From assembly GCA_018902385.1 (NCBI GenBank), contig JABSSW010000002.1, positions 248,001-312,000 on the forward strand: 64,000 bases of DNA. Direction: 5' to 3'. This document shows positions 56,201-64,000 of this stretch, piece after piece. The DNA is from Physcia stellaris (Eukaryota; Ascomycota; Lecanoromycetes; Caliciales; Physciaceae). Every line of letters begins with the position of its first letter. Position 1 is the stretch's first letter. The notes beneath the pieces are model-generated. The model searched no databases. It saw only the letters and a list, made by a program, of their open reading frames with translations, and was not told the origin of the DNA. The position numbers and the translations under genes are program-made.

Positions 56201-57331
56201 TGTAGGTCTCATTTCGCTCTTTGATACCCTTGATACTGTAACGTTGATCGTAATTCCTTTTTCTTCATGCCATAGCTGAATCGGGCTTTTGATTCTCTTG
56301 ACTGCACAGGATACTGCTTTATGTAGTGGTTCCTGGCAGGCCTGTAAGTTCTCGTGCGCTGCTGAGGTGAACGACTCGGTGGGGAGTGCGACCTTTATCA
56401 CCCGTCGAGCTCATCTATCGTGCCCTTGCTTTGCTCTTGGCCATCGATGTCCAATCTGTCACACTGAGACAGCCGATCAAGCTTTGACGTAGTGGGATCC
56501 TTAAAGGCTGCTGTGTGCTACACTGTTCCGATACAGCACGGTCCGTTCCTCCAGCCGACACGCTTTGTTGATTCGGAGCTGCACGTTCCGTAACGCAGAT
56601 GATGCTGGGCTTGATGTTATGGAACGAGTGGGGTGATGCTGTTTCCGATGCTCTGTCAAGAAAAGGGGCAAGTGTTTTATCATGGATCGAAGATTGCATA
56701 GGAACGCAGCTGATGTAAGTTGTTCACATCCCTTTCGATAAGAAGATCATGTAACGTGTCAAGGCGCCGAGAAAGGATGAGTTGCGGCAGCTGTGTAGGA
56801 GCATAAGAATGCAGATCAACAACCGAGCCGAATGGAAATTTGGAAGGCGCCAGCGTCAGCCCGTTCGACTAGGGTACACGGTGGAAGAAACCAGGACCGC
56901 AGCTTCACAACCATGTCTACAACCGTGCAATTACTGGGAGCAAGAATATGTTCAAAATAACAACATTTGATTTCAATGGCGGGTATGGCGCAGTGGTTAT
57001 TAAAATCCCAGTCAAAGTCCCAAAAACCCCAATGAAGCCTGAACTCTGGCCTCTGCACTACCCTAAAGTGTATACCAGGAGGGGTTTGGTAACGGCCCTC
57101 TGGGACGTGAGCTTTTTGTAACGCGGGGGTTCGAGTCCGAGGTGGTCCCTCACGAATTCTTTTTTCTTTTTTTCTTTTTGTTTCGTTGACAAGGATCTCA
57201 AAATTGAAATTCAAAAGTCAAGGCATCTTATCGAACTTGCTTCATTGTCATTAGCTACGTACAATTTTCAAAAATCTTGCCATTCCTGTTTTCCGAATCG
57301 ACCCGAATAACTGGCCCCTTTGCTACGCTCC
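56201..57331. other. Intergenic stretch with pol III-like boxes
   Basis: No gene. On the plus strand an A-box-like TGGCGCAGTGG near 56986 and a B-box-like GGTTCGAGTCC near 57129 are followed by T-runs at 57160-57178. No complete tRNA can be folded, and the boxes are too far apart for an ordinary tRNA. Confidence 0.4.
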
Positions 57332-58429
57332 TCACATATTCCTCCCGCCAGTCACCATGATGGTTTGACCGTTAACGTAGCTAAAAAGCGGGCTTGCGAC
57401 AGCGAGGATAACGCTTGCCGCTTCGGTCGCAGTGCCTGGTCTCCTGAGTGGGATATCTGCATGTGCATTGCTGCCAGCGGCTTCCTTTTGGGCTTTCGGT
57501 ATCCCAAGGGCAACCTTGGCACCGTCAGGTGTGGTTACGAAAGCGCCTTCTTCTTTCGCTGCTGTCAGGCGGGTCAAAATGTGCCCAAACGCGACCCTTA
57601 GGAACTTGTCAGCACTCGAGTTTCTGATTTACATTCTCAAAGCTACTTACGTATTGGCCCGAACACCGAATTGCGGGCCCCACTCTTTGGCAATCACCTT
57701 CGAGAAACCGGTCACACCTGCCTTGGCCATGCCATAGTTTATTTGGCCTCTGCCAGTTGATTAGCGCAGACGATTTTGAGAAACGAACTGAAAGACTTAC
57801 GCGTTGCCGTTGACACCACTGGTACTACTAATGTTGATTATATTTCTCGGCTCTCCATCCTTGACTCGAAAGTACGGTGCCGCAGCTCGGACCAATTTGA
57901 AGGGTGCGGTATTGTGCAGAGCAATGATTGTGTCCCATTGCTTATCTGTCATCTTCACATGATACCACCTGTCAGTCCTCGGGCCGTTTGAAACTTATGG
58001 GTTTAGCACTGACTTTGTGAATAACTCCATCCCAGGTAAAGCCGGCGTTATTAACGATGATATGTATCTTTCCACCTCCGAACTCGGCTGCCTTCTTTAC
58101 TAGCTCATCAATATGCTTTGCATCGAGCATGTCGCCTGGGACAGCAATTGCCGTGCCGCCGGCTTGCTTGATTTTCTCTACGACATCTTGGGCCTTGGCT
58201 GCAGTTCGTCCGTTCAATTAGCGCTAACATACATGGGATGAACGTCGTCTAAAGACTCATCCTTACCACCATCAATATCTTGTACCACGACTTTTGCGCC
58301 TTCTTTAGCGAATAATTGAGCAGCTTCAGCACCAATGCCTTGGCCTGAGCCTGTGATAATCGCGACTTGCCCGGCAAGCATGCCCTTGGGATAAAGGTGC
58401 CCTGCGATCTGGGCTGCTCGTTGCGCCAT
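57332..58429 (-). CDS. Short-chain dehydrogenase/reductase (FabG-like)
   Basis: Five exons (58429-58267, 58198-58014, 57952-57801, 57749-57651, 57596-57332) give 287 residues. The classical SDR pattern is complete: GSGQGIG cofactor loop, VVVQDIDG with an acidic residue after strand 2 (suggesting NAD preference), IIVNNAG, IISST catalytic Ser region, and YGMAK with the catalytic Tyr and Lys. A C-terminal half of about 90 residues ends in NGQTIMVTGGRNM. Related fungal proteins reduce 3-oxoacyl or keto groups. The substrate cannot be read from sequence. No targeting signal is evident. Confidence 0.92.
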
Positions 58430-60723
58430 TTTGCATATATCAGATTATTTTGAGTCCGGTAAGTTAACAATCTCTTTTGATTAATCAAAGGACTCGAAGA
58501 ACCTCTTTATAGGACCTCCATCACGTCAAATAATGCAACAGATGTCTCTGCATTTGCCGAGGCATGACGTTCAAGGGCTCCTTATCTTAGTGTTGGTTTC
58601 CGATCACGTGAAGATAACCCATATTCCCCATACAGCTGATGAATAAATGTCCGTTCCTGCTCTTGATTTTCCTCTGAGTAATACCATCACACCTTTTAGT
58701 GTACATGTCGATAATTTTTGAGTGAGAGTTGGTAGTGCATTCATTGATGAGCTTATCCCTAATATCTGCACCACTCGGAAATCATTTCCTAACACCATAA
58801 TAGTCGATCTTCTTTCAGTGTTTGTAGGGAATCGGCAATTAGCTTTGTGATGTATGACATGCCGTCCTGTAAGTGAAGCTGTATAGACTTGAAGCTTACC
58901 AAAACTCGCCAGCCGAAAGTTACAACTTGACATTGCTCGACTCGATGGCGAATAGAATTAACAGTAATATTGACATAGGCTCTTTGGCCGCTCCAATGCT
59001 GCTGCTGCTTTGGGGCAATCCTGTTCTAGACATATTACTGAGGCAGATAAAGAAATTGCGTGGTTCAAATCAAGTTTGTGGCGCTAAATACTCTAATCGA
59101 AAGCTTTCATAGATACCTTTCCGTAATTCGACAGGTGTTGGAGAAAACTCGATCAACTCCTGAGAAGGGAGACAGGAATTTAAACTGATACGAAATAAAT
59201 GCAGCGCAGCCTGGTGCAAGAAGCAACTAGCAGCACGAGGAGATTTGAAGAGATAATCAAGATCTGTCACTTGATCTCTCCTAATTTTTGCTAGTTCCCA
59301 CTTCCTAATACTAAGCACATTCTCAACAACGTGCAACGGAATGTGCGTGGGAGATGAACATGGATCATCTAACGACTTTTCTTATCGATTCAGGGAGTTT
59401 GGAAGGCAAATATGTGTGTTTTCCCGAGCCAGTAGGCGCGTGGTAACTTCTAAACGCCAAATGGGAAGTACCCGACCTTACTGTACGCCTGCTGCCATCA
59501 ATTCAGGTCCTATGTCTTTTACCTACGGTGTCTGTCCAAGCCGCTCGACTGGCCTCCAGAGGAATGGCAGACGTCCCCTTCGCAGGTATCTATTGGACAT
59601 CTAGATTCTCTAGGCCCGATTTATCTAATCTTCCCCCCTCAAATCGCGTGTGCTCTATGAAGCCCATGCTGAAGGTGAGGTTGGCTTTTTGAAAACATTT
59701 TTCTCGAGATGCAGGAGCCAAAATTCCTCTCCAGATCTGATAATCACGTACAATAAAGCTCTAATCGAAATGATGAGACAAAGGCGCAAGATTTTGGATT
59801 TTTATACATGTTCACGCCCTCCAGAAGATGTTGTTTGCCATCCGCTCCTATCGTTTCTCAAAAACAAGCCGATGACTGGCTAACATCGGATAATCTCGAC
59901 GAATGGCGGCCCTTAGTGATATTTGACAGGGAAATGCCGATCTCGTCCTGCTACGAGATCACGTTGACTTCGTCTTAAGTTATGGAAACACTATCTATTA
60001 GGCACTGAGTTACGTTTTCCACAACGAACATTGGCCTTAGGCCACACTGAGGCCAAATCCGAATGGGCTGTCGAACACGAAAGATCTCAAGACAGCGATC
60101 CTTGGCATCACAAGCTCTGCCTATGGCTTATTAGTGGTTGCAAAGCGTCTGAAAAATTAAGTCGACCAATTTCATGCCACCCGGTCCAATCTTTCCTGGC
60201 CCACTGAGTCTTCGAATATTCTTTAAGGCGGCATCGACAGATAGTAGTCTAGTATCTCCAATATTGAAGCACTCAGGATATAGAGCTAGCTAGCTGATAA
60301 TGAACAATCATTATCGTATCAGCACTTATCTAACTTTTCCTATTTTTAAAAACTAGTCACAGTCTTCTTGATACCCGGGTATGCTAATGTACTCCCTTAA
60401 GGCCATACCGTGTCAACTTGAACGTTTCAAGAGTCGCAAGAAGAGCGCGTAGACCAGACATACAGTATCTCAAACCGTAGTGCCGCTATTGGCGGTGAAT
60501 CCTCCCACTTGCCAGCCTACCACTGTCAGAATATCTTGGCTTTGGCGCACAGTCCTTGCTACAACCTGCATGATAATCACCCGAAGCCTAAAATGTGGAC
60601 ACCCTCGGGAATTCCACTCTATTATCGAGGCCACAGTATTTTCCAGCTCATTTCATCTGGTGCGACCTTGACCTGGAAATTGATCCTGGAAATTGATCGG
60701 GCAGCAGTTACCATCTGGTTGCC
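58430..60723. other. Gene-poor stretch
   Basis: Short overlapping frames only. No domain, exon chain, RNA or repeat supported. Confidence 0.4.
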
Positions 60724-61475
60724 ATGAATTTACTTCGCTTTACAGCTCTTCTCCTAGCGTTGCCAGCAATCGTCTCAGCGGTGGACATCACTATGACCCT
60801 CTTGTACCGGGTCGAGGCCAATGGGGGTTTTTTGGGCTGTACGGCCGACCTCGAGTAGAATACACCTGCACGAACATCCCACCAGGCGAGTGCTGTAAAC
60901 CTCACGCTGAAATCCTACCTGCCCTCAGAGGTTTCGGCTCATCGACAGTCATGACCTCCCGGCTCCAAACCAGCCAGCTAGCGGCCGCCTGGACCGCTGG
61001 TGCGTCAAGTACGTTATATTCAAACGTGATCGAATGCGCTGGCATTCCGGCTGTGCGCTATTTGGGCCCAGGCATACTTCTCCGCACCGTACCAGCATTA
61101 GAAGATTTTCGATTTGATGCCGACCATGAGGAGCTTCTATTCACAGCAAGTTGGATAGACTTGAGGACCAGATTTCCCCCTGGCAGCTCAGCGACGAGGT
61201 ATCTACAATGGCAGGGCGTCAGGGGGCTCATATGGGGAAGAAATACCTGGTCTGCCGCTTCTGATGGGATTCCGTTCCCTAAGCGAGCTGTCGGACAGAG
61301 ACTGCATGATTGGTCTCCTCATGGAACAGCGTATATTCAAGCACCTGGAAGATGGAGATACCCGACTGTGTACTCTGTCAATGGAACAGATTATACAGCT
61401 CTGGACAGTGGGCTTTACGCAAGCCGTGATGGGAAATCATTGAACCTTACCAGCTTGTCGCCACTAACTAGATGA
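60724..61475 (+). pseudogene. Secreted protein gene with a frame break
   Basis: An ATG at 60724 starts a good signal peptide (MNLLRFTALLLALPAIVSA) and a short mature part (VDITMTLLYRVEANGGFLGCTADL) that stops within 45 codons. The continuation is open in another frame: EYTCTNIPPGECCKP and a further 180 residues to TGA 61475. The span is two bases over a multiple of three, and no intron of acceptable size fits. The CT(N/G)...P..CC spacing resembles small secreted fungal proteins whose form I recall as C..CTN.NP..CC. It is either a recent frame loss or an assembly error in the G5T6 run near 60823-60833. Confidence 0.55.
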
Positions 61476-62436
61476 TATTAGTTGAGAGCTGTGTAAGCCA
61501 AGCCGCAATGTATCGGTCGTTATTCATGACCTTGGACCCACGGTATATTCTGGCTCTGCATAATCATCCATCAGCAGTACAAAGGGAGCGCCTGGCAGAT
61601 ACGGGGATAAGGACTCATTCATTCAATAACGATGGCCCGGCCAGACAACCATGCCAGACAACAATGGCATTCAGCATACCCAGAATCGGATAGCCATAAT
61701 TGGCGAAGCTAATCCAGGACAGCCGCATGCGAGTATATTCTGTAGTATTTGAGCTTTAAGTACAACTTGACGCAAGCTCTGCGCAGATAGCGCAGAGATA
61801 AGAGATGCGAAATGTGAAGGTATACGGTTAACAAAGCAGCCAAATGTGGACTTTTTTGGCTATCATTGGGAATACTTCGGAAAGTGACAGCCGATTGCTG
61901 CAAAAAGTGAGTGAGAACGACAGGGAGAACGAAAGTAAGGAAAGAATGTGAGCACGACAGGGAGAACGAAAGCAAGAACGAAAGCGAGAGAGGGAAATCA
62001 GACTCGCAAGGCTTTGAGATGCTTTCGAGCATCATCTGCGGCAAGCATGTGGTGTAGTCTCCCGGTTTTTCCACTGGTGCCCCCTCAGCCTTATGTTTAT
62101 CTACTGGAGCATTACGTAACGCAGATCATGGATAACGCTAAATATCTAGCGCAATCTCCAAATCCACCAACGATTTTCTCCAGATGGAAATCTCCACATG
62201 ATCGTCATTGGTATCAAATCTAGATCCCCTCAACGAAGGAATGTCCGACCAAGTCAGAAAGTCCCACAGGCCCCTTGTTGTTCACCTCCTCGATGAAGAA
62301 AGAACCTCGACCATTTTCTTCAAGGAACAAGTAGCATCGACGCGCTAATTATATCGGCCACTACTGACTACCTATATGTACGCTTCACGACGTTGCATGC
62401 TTCAAATTCGCTATTCGTCGTCCGAGCAAGGCAAAC
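61476..62436. other. Intergenic stretch with short purine-rich repeat
   Basis: Two copies of ACGACAGGGAGAACGAAAG lie at 61916-61934 and 61956-61974 within a purine-rich tract. Nothing else is supported; the right part is the promoter side of the amidase. Confidence 0.4.
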
Positions 62437-64000
62437 ATGGCATCATTGCAATTCCTAATAATTCTTATTAGCACGTTCTTCTTCAGTCCAGCAACCAAAG
62501 GCCAAACCCAAGGCTGCTATAAGTTCGATATACGTGAAGCCTCCGTTGAGACCGTGCACAATGCTCTCCAGAGCGGACTGACAAGCTGCAGAGATATAAC
62601 TGAGGCTTTTATTGCACGGATTGAAGCGTACAACCCCAATATCAACGCCGTCATTACTTTGAACCCAAGTGCATTATCAATCGCAAATGGCTTTGACGAT
62701 GCACTCGCAGCTGGGAATGCTACAGGAGCTTTATTCTGTATTCCAATCTTGCTGAAGGATAATTATGATACTATGGAGATGAATACCACAGCCGGTTGTA
62801 GCGACCTTGCAGGTTCGCAACCGACGGTGGATGCTCCAGTAGTAGTAGCACTGAAGCGAGCGGGAGCCATTATCCTTGGGAAAACCAATCTGCACGAGCT
62901 GGCTTTGGAAGGCTTATCCGTATCATCATTAGGAGGACAGACATTGAACCCGTATGATCTCTCCAGAACTCCAGGAGGAAGCTCAGGTGGAACTGGTGCA
63001 GCCATAGCAGCATCATTCGCAGTATTCGGGACAGGGACCGATACGGTCAATTCACTGAGAAGTCCCGCAAGCGCAAACTCGCTATTTAGTGTGAGACCTA
63101 CGCGAGGTTTGATATCGCGAAGTGGGATAATACCTATCTCCTATACACAAGACGCAGTTGGGCCAATTGCCCGCAATGTCGAGGACCTCGCTATTGCTCT
63201 GACCGTTATGGCAAGTGTAGGATACGATGCGAATGACAACACTACGGCAATGGTTCCTAGTAGCTCGATAGGCGTAGATTATAGCACGGCTCTTCATGGC
63301 CGCGGAATCAAGGGTGTGAGACTGGGTCTGATTGAGACATTTTTCAATCATACAATTAGTGAAGAGACCACGCCTGTCACTGCAGCTGTTAATGCCACGG
63401 TCTCCGCATTGACAGCGGCTGGAGCTACCGTTATCCCTATCTCGTCGTCCATTTACAATTCGTCTGCCATTCTCGAAGCATACGATACGCAAAGGTTCGA
63501 ATACCGTCAACAAATGAACGAGTATCTTGCACGTCCGTCCCTGAGAGGCAAACATCCTGCATCCCTCAACGATTTATATAGGAGCGGAAAATATCTGGTC
63601 ATTCCAGCACAGTACTCGTATGTCAATACAGCACTTGTTTCATCTACAGACAATACCACCTACGCTACTAGGAAGTTAGGGATCCAAAACCTTACTTTGG
63701 CTGTCCAAACCATGTTCAAGCAATACTCACTGGACGCGTTGATCTACCCCGAGCAGGCAAACCTTGTGGTTAAGATCGGCGCAGCGTCTCAATCTGGCCG
63801 CAATGGCATCTTAGCTGCGGTGACTGGGCACCCTGTCGTGACTGTCCCAGCAGGATTCTCACCTGCCACCGAACAAGCGCCAGTGGGTGTGCCCATCGGA
63901 CTCGAGATTCTAGGCTTACCATGGAGTGAAGCAAAGCTGCTGAATCTAGCCAAGAAAATCTCTGAAATCAGAAGAGTGAGGAAGATGCCTGTCTTGACAA
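62437..64000 (+). CDS. Secreted amidase-signature protein (3' end outside window)
   Basis: The frame is open from ATG 62437 to the window edge (521 codons so far) without introns. Residues 1-21 are a signal peptide (FLIILISTFFFSPATKG). Amidase-signature residues are present: the Lys of PILLKDNYDT (K107), the GGSSGG loop (181-186) with its Ser, and a third Ser (S206) in TDTVNSLRSPAS. The last replaces the usual TDTGGSIRIPA but keeps the nucleophile. Family members cleave amide bonds. Many NxT/NxS sites suit a secreted glycoprotein. The substrate is not evident; some relatives act on plant or microbial amides. Confidence 0.9.
   Translation, partial: MASLQFLIILISTFFFSPATKGQTQGCYKFDIREASVETVHNALQSGLTSCRDITEAFIARIEAYNPNINAVITLNPSALSIANGFDDALAAGNATGALFCIPILLKDNYDTMEMNTTAGCSDLAGSQPTVDAPVVVALKRAGAIILGKTNLHELALEGLSVSSLGGQTLNPYDLSRTPGGSSGGTGAAIAASFAVFGTGTDTVNSLRSPASANSLFSVRPTRGLISRSGIIPISYTQDAVGPIARNVEDLAIALTVMASVGYDANDNTTAMVPSSSIGVDYSTALHGRGIKGVRLGLIETFFNHTISEETTPVTAAVNATVSALTAAGATVIPISSSIYNSSAILEAYDTQRFEYRQQMNEYLARPSLRGKHPASLNDLYRSGKYLVIPAQYSYVNTALVSSTDNTTYATRKLGIQNLTLAVQTMFKQYSLDALIYPEQANLVVKIGAASQSGRNGILAAVTGHPVVTVPAGFSPATEQAPVGVPIGLEILGLPWSEAKLLNLAKKISEIRRVRKMPVLT

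Noticed and set aside
61472-61693. 73-codon frame following the frame-broken secreted gene
   Set aside because: No leader, domain or splice link to the preceding gene.
63000-63075. Replacement of GG by VN in the amidase signature as a broken active site
   Set aside because: The catalytic Lys and both Ser positions are kept, and I recall the same TDTVNSLRSPAS form in other secreted fungal amidases.

Overview
The window is nuclear DNA of a filamentous ascomycete (Pezizomycotina; Leotiomycetes is my guess but is not proven). Gene bodies are broken by many 45-115 nt introns with GTRNGT donors, CTRAC-like branch points and YAG acceptors. The proteins are typical of these fungi: a HET-domain protein, a NACHT-TPR NLR, a SesB-like hydrolase, GPI-type wall proteins, QDR-type MFS and fungal SDRs. 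No bacterial operons or CRISPR arrays are present.

Layout. 1-7.6 kb: an acyltransferase with a very long basic tail, a possible small secreted-protein fragment and a basic hypothetical protein. 9.6-12 kb: a secreted metal-dependent amidohydrolase/decarboxylase and an AIG2-like gamma-glutamylcyclotransferase-fold protein. 12.5-17.3 kb: an acidic tandem-repeat protein, two small inverted-repeat elements and a convergent pair of distantly related secreted proteins. 18.5-21.6 kb: a 5'-truncated MFS exporter lying against, and overlapping, a frame-broken fructosamine-kinase gene. 22-28 kb: a solo-LTR relic, a GPI-type Ser/Thr-rich protein, a four-exon secreted protein and otherwise gene-poor DNA.

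28.8-50.5 kb carries three genes of the fungal self/non-self recognition type: a HET protein, a Goodbye-NACHT-TPR NLR, and a protein joining a SesB-like alpha/beta hydrolase to a von Willebrand A domain with no nucleotide-binding module. Between and around them lie a hAT-type MITE with a perfect 8-bp target duplication, a 174-bp-arm palindrome, and housekeeping genes (NAD(P)HX epimerase, mitochondrial ribosomal protein bS16m, a vacuolar-type amino-acid transporter, LOG). The SesB-vWA protein is the most interesting candidate for something little described.

50.5-64 kb: a secreted/single-pass membrane protein, a conserved nuclear-looking protein divergent from DPM1 (dolichol-phosphate mannose synthase), a five-exon SDR, a frame-broken secreted protein and the 5' part of a secreted amidase that runs off the window end. 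Single-base frame breaks recur beside short G runs (kinase, transporter, possibly others). Either these genes decayed recently or the assembly has uncorrected homopolymer errors; the sequence alone cannot decide.
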